DNA of 64,000 nt, taken from the NCBI RefSeq assembly GCF_042682685.1, contig NZ_JBHUHX010000047.1, positions 1 through 64,000 of the forward strand. The letters run 5' to 3'. Position numbers and translations under genes: made by a program. Positions within the stretch are counted from its first letter, which is position 1. Every line of letters begins with the position of its first letter. Source of the DNA: Imhoffiella fuscus. Lineage in GTDB: Bacteria; Pseudomonadota; Gammaproteobacteria; Chromatiales; Chromatiaceae. The notes below the pieces were generated by a model. The model had not been told where the DNA came from. It saw only the letters and a program-made list of their open reading frames with translations, and did no database searches. This document shows, one piece after another, positions 7,917 to 16,769 of this stretch.

Positions 7917-9764
7917 TCAATCGGAGCCGTAGGCATCGCGTAAAGCCACGATGCTCTCCAAGACGCCTCCATACCACTCAAGCAACAGAACGAGGGCGAA
8001 AACGAGACGCTCTCGCGGAATGGACTCGGCCTGCTCGGTGACGAGCAGCCGGGTGAGCGCCCCCATGTCGAACCCAGGAAACTCACGCTCGGCGAGATAA
8101 GACGCTGCGCCGTCATGACGCTCGAGCCAATCGCCGAGCCATTGCCGCATGGGTAAAACGAATCCCTGCTTGGGTCGATCAAGGATCGAATGCGGTAGCC
8201 AGCGGCGGGCGACACGACGCAGCGCAACCTTGCTTGCACCGTTGCACAGGCGCTGCCGAGTTGGTAGATGCAAGGCCGCATCGACCAATTCCGGCGCAAG
8301 GAATGGGGCCCGACCTTCGAGGCTGTGGGCCATGGCCATGCGGTCGAATTTCACGAGGAGATCGTCTGGAAGCCAGGTTGCGAGATCGGCGGCACTGGCA
8401 CGCTGCAAGGGATCGGCGGCGGTATCCAGCCAGGTGAGCAATCCCTGTTCCCAATCATCAGGGGAATCCTCGGCATGATTCACTGCGAGCAACGCCGCAC
8501 GCCCGGGGATATCGGTCAGCAACGGGAAGCCTGCGGGAGAAGAGGGCTGGGAATTATCGATGAGGCGCGCAAGACGCGGAGAGCGGGCGGTGCCCGCACG
8601 CAAACGCTGCAGGTAACCGCGCAGACCGGGACTGGCGGAGAAAGGCCGGTAGTAACCGTAACCGGCGAAGATCTCATCGGCGCCCTCGCCCGCCAGCACG
8701 ACGGAGACATGCCGAGCGGCCTCGCGGCAGAGCCAATAGAGTGGAAGCATGGCCTGATCGCCAACCGGTTCATCGAGCGCGGCGGCAACCCGAGGTAAAA
8801 GCGAACAAAAATCGTCGCCGCCAAATTCGAAGTGATGATGGGTCGCCCCAATGTGAACGGCAACGGCACGGGCGTGCTCGCTCTCGTCATAGCGGGCGCT
8901 GGCGAACCCCATTGAAAAGGTGGCGATGGCAGGCTGCGCATGGGCGGCAAGTGCGGCGACAACCGAGCTGTCGAGCCCGCCCGAGAGGAAGACTCCGACG
9001 GGAACATCCGCAATCAAGCGGCTGTTCACGGCCTGCTCCACGAGCTCGGCCAACTCGTCGTCCGAGCGTCGCCGACTGGAGCCGAGCGATTGGACGAAAT
9101 AGCGATGGCGCTCTGGAGCGCCTGGCGCCATCAGCGAAACCCGCAGAAGCTCTCCCGGAAGGAGCCGCTGAATCCCGGCGAAGATGGTCTGTCGACCAGG
9201 CGAGAAGTGCAGGGCCAGATAGCGCTCGAGCGCCAACGCATCGATCGAGGTGTCGCACCCCGGTAAGGCGGCGAGGGTGCGCAGGTCCGAGCTGTAGGCG
9301 AAGCGATCTCCGATGACGCTGTAATAGAGCGGCTTTTCGCCGAAGCGATCGCGAGCCAGAATCAGCTCGCGCCGGTCCCGGTCAAGAATGGCGAAGGCGT
9401 ACATGCCGTCGATACGGGCGAGCAATCCGTCCGCACCCCAACGATCGTAGCCATGCGCCAAAACCTCGGTATCGCTGGCCGTGCGAAAAACGGCGCCGCA
9501 GGCTTCCAGCTCACGTCTGAGGATGCGGTGGTTGTAGATCTCACCATTCTGGAAACAGATGATACGGCCGTCGCGTGCCTTGAGCGGCTGCCAGCCATGT
9601 TCGAGGTCAATGATCGAGAGACGACGCATCCCCATCGCCACACCCGGCTCCAGATAACGCCCCTCACCATGAGGACCACGCGGGCGGATCTGCTCGCCCA
9701 TCGCGGTGAGGATGCGCTCGCCCCAAGCGGACGGGTAACCGATAAGTCCGTAGACTCCACACAT
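7917..9764 (-). CDS. asnB: asparagine synthase (glutamine-hydrolysing), AsnB type
   Basis: A 615-residue class II glutamine amidotransferase. The processed N-terminus would expose Cys2 (MCGVYGLIG), the nucleophile that releases ammonia from glutamine. RLSIIDLEHGWQPL, FQNGEIYNH and SDTEVL form the rest of the glutaminase site. The synthetase half has the PP-loop GVFLSGGLDSSVVAAL. It is the last gene of a minus-strand run and starts 25 bases after the giant glycosyltransferase. In glycan clusters such AsnB homologues often amidate sugar carboxylates or act in exopolysaccharide assembly rather than making free asparagine. Both roles are possible here. Confidence 0.9.
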   Translation of the reverse strand: MCGVYGLIGYPSAWGERILTAMGEQIRPRGPHGEGRYLEPGVAMGMRRLSIIDLEHGWQPLKARDGRIICFQNGEIYNHRILRRELEACGAVFRTASDTEVLAHGYDRWGADGLLARIDGMYAFAILDRDRRELILARDRFGEKPLYYSVIGDRFAYSSDLRTLAALPGCDTSIDALALERYLALHFSPGRQTIFAGIQRLLPGELLRVSLMAPGAPERHRYFVQSLGSSRRRSDDELAELVEQAVNSRLIADVPVGVFLSGGLDSSVVAALAAHAQPAIATFSMGFASARYDESEHARAVAVHIGATHHHFEFGGDDFCSLLPRVAAALDEPVGDQAMLPLYWLCREAARHVSVVLAGEGADEIFAGYGYYRPFSASPGLRGYLQRLRAGTARSPRLARLIDNSQPSSPAGFPLLTDIPGRAALLAVNHAEDSPDDWEQGLLTWLDTAADPLQRASAADLATWLPDDLLVKFDRMAMAHSLEGRAPFLAPELVDAALHLPTRQRLCNGASKVALRRVARRWLPHSILDRPKQGFVLPMRQWLGDWLERHDGAASYLAEREFPGFDMGALTRLLVTEQAESIPRERLVFALVLLLEWYGGVLESIVALRDAYGSD

Positions 9765-9789
9765 GACTGGGATACCCCGGAGCCGTTAG

Positions 9790-12700
9790 TCAGGAAACTG
9801 TCGATTGCGATGTCGATGGGGATACCACGGCATCGAGTTCGCCCGCCTCGCGGAAAAGCGAGGCATAGGCAGCAACCATTTCGTCGAACTGCGTGAGCGA
9901 GCGCAGCACGAGCGGAGCATTGCGCCGATAGCGTTCCACGCGCTCGGGATCGGTCATGAGGAACCCTAGACGCTCGGCGAGCTGACGGGCGTCACCAGGC
10001 GAGTAGATATCCGCATTGATGCCTTGCCTGACCTGCTCGACGATGCCAAACGCCGGGGTGCTGATGATCGGGAGACCGAACAGCATGGCTTCGAGGATGA
10101 CCCTCGGATAGCTTTCGATGCGGGAGGTACAAACGAAGCAGTCTGAGGCAGCGTAATAGAGGGCCGCACGACCGGTCTCCGGAACGATATGGACGCGCTC
10201 GCGCAGCAATGCCGGCAAAGCGGCGTGAGCCTGATGCACCCGACTGCTGTACTCCCCTTGACGGTCGCCGACGATGAATACGCGTAATCGACGCTGAAGT
10301 GACGCAGGTAGGTGCCCACATGCCTCAACCAGGTCCAGCTGCCCCTTGCGTTCGCTCACGGTCCCCAGAACGAGGACGACGAAATCCCCGTCTCCGACTT
10401 CGAGCTCGCGGCGCGCGTCCGCTCGCTGCTCTGGTGCCAGATTGCCATCGAACCGGGCGAGATTGAGGCCGTTATGGATGACGGAAAAATTGTTCTGGCT
10501 GTTCAATGGTTCAAACTGACGGCGAGTCGCATCGGCCACGAAGATGACACGATAGGGATCCGCAAAACATTCAAGCGCTCGCGCGGCAATGGGAGGAGCG
10601 AGGAAACTGAAATAGGTCTGCCAAGGTTCGCTCTCGCGGATATTCCAAAGACTGGGCTTGCCCAAGCGACGCGCGGCGGCGATCGCATAAAAAGTCTGCA
10701 AGGTATTGCCGTAGACGAGATCGACCGCACGCGAGTCGATCCAGCTCGCAAAACGCGCAATCGCAATCTCGTAGGCGTCGAGGTCGAATACGCCGAGCAT
10801 GGGGTGGGGAGCAATCACGACCTCGATGCCTGCCTGCTCGTATAGTGGGCGAAGGGGGCCATCGGTCGGAGAATAGACGATCGGCTCGATCACGCCCTGA
10901 CGCGCCAAGGCCAACGTCATCTCGTATTGACTGTAGGGCGCGCCCTCATGATTGAGGGTGAAGGCACACATGATGGCACGCACGGGCGCGGCGATCGAGC
11001 GGCGCGGGAGACGGCGGGCAGCGATCTGAAAGTGCTCATCGGCCAACGAAAGATGCGGACTGTAGTAGGGATCGCGATAGCCACGATAGCGCTCGCGGAA
11101 CGCTAGAACCTCGGCGGGATCGTCCCCGGAGCCTCGACTGAACCCCTCGTAGTGAACGAGTTCCGCTCCTGCGGCATAGACGCAGCGATAGCCGGCGGCG
11201 ACCAGACGATGACAGTAATCGACATCGTTGTAGGCCACAGCAAACTGATCCTCATCGAATCCCCCGAACTGCTCGAACAACGCCTTTGGCGTGAGAAGGC
11301 ACGCAGCAGTGACCGCTGAATAATCGCGAGAGACGAGGGAGTAGGAGAGATAGCCGCCGTGCCAGTCCGGATTGCCTTTGAATGCAGGACCAGCCAAGCC
11401 ACCGTAATAGCCATGCACGATCCCAGCATGCTGGATGGTGTCGTTGGGGAAGATCAAGCGGGCTCCTACGGCCCCGACACCCTGGATCCGCGCATAACCC
11501 ACCATGCGGCTGAGCCATTGAGGCTCTATGACCTCGGTATCGTCGTTGAGAAACAGTAGATACTCGGCCGACACCTGACGAACCGCCGCGTTGTTGATTG
11601 CGGCGAAGCTGAAACCGCGCGGGCCATTCGGAATGGTCAAGACGGGGGTTGAGAGACTGGCGAGATACCCGAGCGTCTCTGGATCGTCGCTTCCATTGTC
11701 GATAACGAAGATCTCGTGGTCGCGATAGGTGGTGCGCGCGAGCGAATCGAGACAATGCTTGAGCTGGCGCCAATTGTTGCGACTGGGGATAAGAACGGCG
11801 ACGGTCGGCCCGCGATGCGGGAAGTCATGCCAGAAGATGCCTAGACCACCGCGCCTGGCCCATTCGGGACGAAAGACGCTGACATCGATACCACGTCGGG
11901 CGAACGCCTCTTGAATAGCCGTTCTTCCTGCTTCGAAGCTGGCAGGCTTGGCGTTGCCGCTGCTCGCCGTGGAACCTGGCAGGCAACGCCAGTGATAGAG
12001 GATACGCGGGATATGCACGATGTGTCGCGCCCGCTCGCTGGCACGCAACGCCAGATCATAGTCCTGCGAACCATCGAACTCCGGGCGCAAGCCACCAAGG
12101 GACAGGAACAACTCTCGACGGATCACGAACAGATGGCTGAAGTACATGTAGGCCAGCAATAGCTCGGGATTCCAATCGGGCTTGAACTGCGGATCGTATC
12201 GACGCCCGTCGCAACTGATCTTGTCATCGTCGGAATAGAGCAGATCGGTCTCAGGATCGGACACCAGCGCGAGCGCGACTTCCATCAGCGCATCAGGCGT
12301 CAGCAGATCGTCCTGATCGAACAGGCAGAGATGGGTACCACGTGCGAGTTCGACTGCGCTGTTCGTGCAACGACTGATATGACCGTTTTCGGAGCGTGCA
12401 AGCCAACGGATCCGCGAATCCTCACCGGCAAGCTCGGACAGACGCTCGCGCAACCAAGGCTGAGGACTGCAATCATCGGCGATACAGAGTTCCCAATGCG
12501 GATAAATCTGGCTGCGAACCGATGAAATCGCAGCCTCGAAATACTCTCTCGGCGGATCATAGACAGGCATGACAACCGAAAGTAGCGGCCAGCGGCGATC
12601 ATCAGCATCTAACAGATCACGATAATGCAGAATGTCCATTTCAGTGAGGCGATCGAGTTCGATCCAGCGCTGATAGGAATCGCACCGCTCGGGCCGAGAG

Positions 12701-13251
12701 AAACCCGGTGGGGGCTCGAGCCCCTCGTCCTCCAGAGCTCTCTGTGCGTGCACATTCAGGGCCAAACGCACCAGCGGAACAAATTCACCGATCCGTGGCA
12801 GACGTCGGTGGTTGAAATACCATTCACGGGCGGACTTCAGCGCAAAACCGGGGAAGCGAAACAGCGTCTTGAACCGTCTCGCAACCTGCCTATACGGTGG
12901 CACCAAGGGCAGGTGATAGATACTGGATACAAGCTTGATGGGAACAGTGCGCTCATCATCCTCTAGAAGAACACGAAAGCACAGCGGATAACGCCCAGCG
13001 GGAAGGCGAACATAGGCAACGAATCCGCTCTCCAGCGAATGATCCATGTCCGGGTAGACGGATCGAACGTCATCACGCCGATGCCCATACTGGCACCTGA
13101 CGCTCTGCCCACCAACATCGATGTAAAGCGCAGAGATCCGCTCTTGGGCATGAAAACACCAACCGGAGATGCAGAGCTCTGTCGTGAGTGATAGTCGATA
13201 GCGCGGTGTATCGAGAAAGAGTTTCAACTGGTGCTGGAGCGTTTGGGTCAT
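9790..13251 (-). CDS. giant glycosyltransferase with two GT2 and one GT4 domain
   Basis: A 1153-residue multidomain enzyme. Residues 1-110 are beta-rich and unassigned. A first GT2 domain begins near 222 (LLSVVMPVYDPPREYF) with FDQDDL and the DxD-like YSDDDK near 339-345. A second GT2 domain begins near 470 (VAVLIPSRNNWRQLKHCL) with LFLNDDTEV. A GT4-like GT-B domain occupies about 770-1130, with the donor-site motif RIESYPRVILEAMLFGLP. Three transfer domains in one chain suggest it builds a repeat of two or three sugars. It overlaps the upstream sulfotransferase stop (ATGA at 13248-13251), so the two are translationally coupled. Confidence 0.9.
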   Translation of the reverse strand: MTQTLQHQLKLFLDTPRYRLSLTTELCISGWCFHAQERISALYIDVGGQSVRCQYGHRRDDVRSVYPDMDHSLESGFVAYVRLPAGRYPLCFRVLLEDDERTVPIKLVSSIYHLPLVPPYRQVARRFKTLFRFPGFALKSAREWYFNHRRLPRIGEFVPLVRLALNVHAQRALEDEGLEPPPGFSRPERCDSYQRWIELDRLTEMDILHYRDLLDADDRRWPLLSVVMPVYDPPREYFEAAISSVRSQIYPHWELCIADDCSPQPWLRERLSELAGEDSRIRWLARSENGHISRCTNSAVELARGTHLCLFDQDDLLTPDALMEVALALVSDPETDLLYSDDDKISCDGRRYDPQFKPDWNPELLLAYMYFSHLFVIRRELFLSLGGLRPEFDGSQDYDLALRASERARHIVHIPRILYHWRCLPGSTASSGNAKPASFEAGRTAIQEAFARRGIDVSVFRPEWARRGGLGIFWHDFPHRGPTVAVLIPSRNNWRQLKHCLDSLARTTYRDHEIFVIDNGSDDPETLGYLASLSTPVLTIPNGPRGFSFAAINNAAVRQVSAEYLLFLNDDTEVIEPQWLSRMVGYARIQGVGAVGARLIFPNDTIQHAGIVHGYYGGLAGPAFKGNPDWHGGYLSYSLVSRDYSAVTAACLLTPKALFEQFGGFDEDQFAVAYNDVDYCHRLVAAGYRCVYAAGAELVHYEGFSRGSGDDPAEVLAFRERYRGYRDPYYSPHLSLADEHFQIAARRLPRRSIAAPVRAIMCAFTLNHEGAPYSQYEMTLALARQGVIEPIVYSPTDGPLRPLYEQAGIEVVIAPHPMLGVFDLDAYEIAIARFASWIDSRAVDLVYGNTLQTFYAIAAARRLGKPSLWNIRESEPWQTYFSFLAPPIAARALECFADPYRVIFVADATRRQFEPLNSQNNFSVIHNGLNLARFDGNLAPEQRADARRELEVGDGDFVVLVLGTVSERKGQLDLVEACGHLPASLQRRLRVFIVGDRQGEYSSRVHQAHAALPALLRERVHIVPETGRAALYYAASDCFVCTSRIESYPRVILEAMLFGLPIISTPAFGIVEQVRQGINADIYSPGDARQLAERLGFLMTDPERVERYRRNAPLVLRSLTQFDEMVAAYASLFREAGELDAVVSPSTSQSTVS

Positions 13252-14339
13252 GGATACCTATTTCCGTGAGCGGACTCACATTCGAGCTCGCGGATTCTAG
13301 CGAGAAAGTCTGCCTCACGCCGATCACGCTCCGCATGGGCCTCGCGTGCCCGATCGATTTCCGCGACCAACCCATCGATGGTGTGACGCGCATGAGCGAT
13401 TTCGGCGACCAGCTCTTCAATCTCATTTTGCGCATTGGCGGTCTCTTGCTCATAGTGAGCGACCATCCGATCCTTGCGCTCGACCTCACGCTCAACTAAA
13501 GCGAGTAGGCGTGGAAGGTCCTCCTGCTGATCGGAATTCGCTAGGGCCAACAGGTCCGGCAGCCAAGCCTCAATATTCAAGAAAGGATCGGGAAGCTGAA
13601 GACATTGATAAAGACGCGCAACGAAATGCGGTAGTTGGAAATCCAACGCCGAACAAGAGGCATGCGAAAGAGCCGAATCGACAGTCTGGGATTCGACAGA
13701 ACCGGCCGGGAGGGTTAATAAACCAACCTGATCGCCAAGCCAAGTGCGGATCCTCTCCTGCTCTCTCGCAGGATCATCGATGAGTGTCTCGTAATGCACC
13801 AAAAAAGATGCCGACGGATCTACCGCCTGCAGAGCTTCGAGCAGATACGAGCCCCAAAGCCAATAGGACTTAAGGTTTTCAAACCGGTCACGACGCAAGA
13901 GAGATTCGGCGCAGGCATACGGATGGCGTACCACGAGAAGATAGCTCAGTCGATACTCGGCCTCTTCGAGCACTGCTCTCCAGAAAGGAAGCAGGCGACA
14001 GAGACGCGGATCCTTGACCGCAATGACAGACTCACCACCGAAATCCTCTTCAAGTACCTTCAGTGCCTGCGCACGGAAACGATCCAGCATAGACTCAAGG
14101 TCTGGAAGGGATGGAAACAGCGTATGCCAATGCGCATCACCCGCAGCAAGCAGCGTATCATTGAGCCGTACAAACGGTAGCGATTCGAAATGGCCATGAG
14201 GATTCCATTCATTAGCACCAAGCAAGTCACGACCAAAATGAAGACCAAAACCGGACAGCACCTCGGCCACGGCACTCGTTCCGCTGCGATGCATGCCGAT
14301 AACGAAAACGCAATGCTTCCCTGACATATCCAAACTCAT
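13248..14339 (-). CDS. sulfotransferase with C-terminal coiled coil
   Basis: The N-terminal part carries the PAPS loop VFVIGMHRSGTSAVAEVL and the second motif LLVVRHPYACAESLLRRD. From about residue 275 the sequence becomes a long charged coiled coil (EREVERKDRMVAHYEQE and onward), unlike the two plus-strand sulfotransferases. I use ATG 14339 (MSLDMSGKH); ATG 14327 is equally plausible, having GAG seven bases upstream, and a TTG at 14357 is less likely. The gene lies between the Wzm-like permease and the giant glycosyltransferase, so sulfation of the exported glycan is the natural reading. The coiled coil may tether it to a partner. Confidence 0.85.
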   Translation of the reverse strand: MSLDMSGKHCVFVIGMHRSGTSAVAEVLSGFGLHFGRDLLGANEWNPHGHFESLPFVRLNDTLLAAGDAHWHTLFPSLPDLESMLDRFRAQALKVLEEDFGGESVIAVKDPRLCRLLPFWRAVLEEAEYRLSYLLVVRHPYACAESLLRRDRFENLKSYWLWGSYLLEALQAVDPSASFLVHYETLIDDPAREQERIRTWLGDQVGLLTLPAGSVESQTVDSALSHASCSALDFQLPHFVARLYQCLQLPDPFLNIEAWLPDLLALANSDQQEDLPRLLALVEREVERKDRMVAHYEQETANAQNEIEELVAEIAHARHTIDGLVAEIDRAREAHAERDRREADFLARIRELECESAHGNRYP

Positions 14340-14371
14340 TAAAAAACACCAAACCAAATCAGACCGTCGGA

Positions 14372-15217
14372 TCAGAGAACATCAGCAAAGCCGTCACGCG
14401 TCATTTGAAACCACCAGAAGCCGACCCAGGCGAGACCAAACCCAGCAACAAGATAGAAAAGCCATGGAATGACGTCAGGAAAAGTTCCGAAAACGAGAAC
14501 CTTGCGCCCCTCCTCGATCATGAAAGCCAGAGGATTGAGCTGCATCCAGAACTGCAAACGCTCGGGCAAGCGTGCGACCGGGTAGAAAACTGGAGATAAA
14601 AACATGAGAATCGTTGTGATGATCCCGATCGATTGACCGACATCGCGCACAAAGGTTCCAAGCGAGGCCAATATCCATGCGATTCCAGCAGTAGCAAATA
14701 TTAACGGCATCAGCAAGAGCGGAAAAAGAAACGCCGTCACAGGCAATGCACCTTTCAGAAAAAACTGAACGATGAGCAATGCCAAAACACTGACAAGCGA
14801 ATGGAATAGCGTACTACCGATCACTACCCAAGGAAGTATTTCGAGCGGAAATATGACCTTCTTAACGTAATTGACATTATAAAGAATCAGCATGGGAGCA
14901 CGATTCAGACAGTCAGCGAAAAAACCGTGAACGATCATGCCAACAAAGAGCACAATCGCAAAATCGACTCGCGATTCGTTCGCCAGCCCCCACCGAGACT
15001 CGAAAATATAAGAGAATACAAACGTATAGACGACAAGCATCAGAAGAGGGTGAATTAACGACCAAGCAAGGCCCATGAACGAGCCTCGGTAGCGCGAAGC
15101 AATCTCACGCCGAGTCAGCTCGAAGATCAATTGGCGGTACGTAAAAAGCGACCCGAGAAGCCTCCGTAAGGAGGCTCCATGTGAACGACCCAAGGCCGTC
15201 GCATTGGAGATTGTCAT
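14372..15217 (-). CDS. wzm: polysaccharide ABC exporter permease, Wzm type
   Basis: A 281-residue ABC-2 family permease with about six membrane segments. It shows the typical N-terminal amphipathic stretch before the first helix (LTRREIASRYRGSFMGLAW) and the conserved LSPVFYPVARLPERLQ loop. ATG 15217 is chosen because the family-like sequence follows directly; a TTG 72 bases further up would add a non-conserved stretch. No good ribosome-binding site is visible. It probably pairs with the Wzt-type ATPase at 971-2284, from which it is split by about 12 kb and by orientation. That pairing is inference. Confidence 0.88.
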   Translation of the reverse strand: MTISNATALGRSHGASLRRLLGSLFTYRQLIFELTRREIASRYRGSFMGLAWSLIHPLLMLVVYTFVFSYIFESRWGLANESRVDFAIVLFVGMIVHGFFADCLNRAPMLILYNVNYVKKVIFPLEILPWVVIGSTLFHSLVSVLALLIVQFFLKGALPVTAFLFPLLLMPLIFATAGIAWILASLGTFVRDVGQSIGIITTILMFLSPVFYPVARLPERLQFWMQLNPLAFMIEEGRKVLVFGTFPDVIPWLFYLVAGFGLAWVGFWWFQMTRDGFADVL

Positions 15218-15335
15218 CGAAAGTATTGGCGAAAATCGAAAGGCATGAAAAGGATATTCAATCGCGAAAAGCGCGTTGGATAGCAGCAATCATTATATCT
15301 TAATAAAGACATCCGCCCTAACGACAGGAAACCAA

Positions 15336-16397
15336 CTATGAAACGCTCTGCCGAGCGAAGAGCTGCCGGTACATCGAACCGAGTTGAGCAAGAACGACCC
15401 GCGCATAGCCGGATTGGTAAAAGCTTGATGACAAACGTGCTGAAATCGCCCCCGCACCTTGTGCGCGCAAGGGCTTCAGCATGCGCCGCTCAAGTAGCAA
15501 TTCAGGAAACCTTTTTGCGGCATCGCTATACGCTCGAAACACTACCCCAGGATGACCAGCCAGCAGATGACGCATGATGAGCAGCATATGAGCAAGCAGC
15601 AACCACGCACCATACCGCAGCAACAACCGCATCGGCAATAGTTTCACATGCATCCAGATGACATTGCGCAAGCCATGATAGGCGATAAAGGCGTTATAGC
15701 CTTTCCCCGTACTCGCTTGCCCCTGATGCAATGCGACAAGCTCATCAACATAGACGGACCGATAACCGAGAAGATTGGCGCGCCAAGCGAGATCGGTATC
15801 CTCACAATAACAGAAGAAGCGCTTATCAAAGACGTAGCCGTAAGTTGTACGAATATCACCCAGGAATTCGCGTGTCATCAGACAGCATCCGCCTGTCGGG
15901 CCGAAAAACCGATCTTCTTTCCTGATACGATTCGCTGGCATCAGACTGATATGCAACGCAATCCCAAGCGTATCGATAGCATCAGGATCATCCGTGGCAT
16001 GCATGCGCCCACCGACCATTCCAGCCTTTGGAGAGGAATCGAGGGTCGCCTTGAGCGCGGGGATTAGCGATTGCAGCGCAACTGCATCATTATTTAGAAG
16101 CAGAATGTAACGACAGCGCGAATTAACCAAGGCGCGCTCGATCGCAAGATTACACCCACCGGCAAAGCCAAGATTCTCAGGCGAAACGATGCAATCGACT
16201 GAAGCAATCAAAGGGACGTCTATGCCAGAAATTTGCTCTTGAAGACTGGTATCACGCGGCGCATTATCGAGCACCAGCACTCCGCCAGGGGGCGAATTCA
16301 AACAGAGCAAAGACCGAAGACAACGGATGGTGATTTCCGGTGTCCGATAATTAATCAAAATAACCGTGACATCGGATGCATCAGACGAAACAGCCAT
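15336..16397 (-). CDS. glycosyltransferase family 2 (rhamnosyltransferase-like)
   Basis: A 353-residue GT2 enzyme with the opening VTVILINYRTPEITIRCL, a YILLLNNDAVAL donor-metal motif and FCYCEDTDLAWRANLLGY, the ED motif seen in rhamnosyltransferase-like members. A hydrophobic C-terminal stretch (LLLRYGAWLLLAHMLLIM) suggests membrane association. The ATG follows immediately after the stop of the small membrane protein upstream (no gap), so the two are probably co-translated. The role is chain growth of the surface glycan; the sugar is not predictable. Confidence 0.85.
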   Translation of the reverse strand: MAVSSDASDVTVILINYRTPEITIRCLRSLLCLNSPPGGVLVLDNAPRDTSLQEQISGIDVPLIASVDCIVSPENLGFAGGCNLAIERALVNSRCRYILLLNNDAVALQSLIPALKATLDSSPKAGMVGGRMHATDDPDAIDTLGIALHISLMPANRIRKEDRFFGPTGGCCLMTREFLGDIRTTYGYVFDKRFFCYCEDTDLAWRANLLGYRSVYVDELVALHQGQASTGKGYNAFIAYHGLRNVIWMHVKLLPMRLLLRYGAWLLLAHMLLIMRHLLAGHPGVVFRAYSDAAKRFPELLLERRMLKPLRAQGAGAISARLSSSFYQSGYARVVLAQLGSMYRQLFARQSVS

Positions 16398-16769
16398 TTA
16401 TCGCAACTCAATCGCAGCGCAGCAAGCGACATCCGTTCGAGCGAGCATATTTGCAGCTTCCGATGCCCGCCAGCCAAACCAAGCATTGACGACAAGCAAC
16501 CCGAGCATCACGAATGCAAAATCCAGACGCCGCAATACATCAAGCAGACTCGTCCGCATCGCGATAAGCAAAGGATAAACCGCGCTCAAAACAGCCAATA
16601 GCATTGAGCGATCATACCGAATCGAGCATAAGTTCAAGCCCGCCCCATCAAGCAACCCTTTGTCCAGAAAAGAAAGATCAAGCATTAGCGAGCCGCAAAC
16701 GAAAAGCGGATCTCCATTATTGCAACCGGGACCCGACTTCTCGTGAGGAAATATCGACCGAGCTATCAC
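16398..16769 (-). CDS. small hydrophobic protein, coupled to HlyD gene
   Basis: A 123-residue frame starting with GTG that overlaps the HlyD stop (GTGA at 16766-16769). AAGGA sits about five bases upstream, inside the hlyD-like end, and the frame ends exactly where the next glycosyltransferase begins. The middle and C-terminal part is hydrophobic (SMLLAVLSAVYPLLIAM and FAFVMLGLLVVNAWFGW), consistent with two membrane helices. I know no family for it. Start, coupling and membrane character argue that it is real; short length and lack of homologues known to me argue for caution. Confidence 0.5.
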   Translation of the reverse strand: MIARSIFPHEKSGPGCNNGDPLFVCGSLMLDLSFLDKGLLDGAGLNLCSIRYDRSMLLAVLSAVYPLLIAMRTSLLDVLRRLDFAFVMLGLLVVNAWFGWRASEAANMLARTDVACCAAIELR

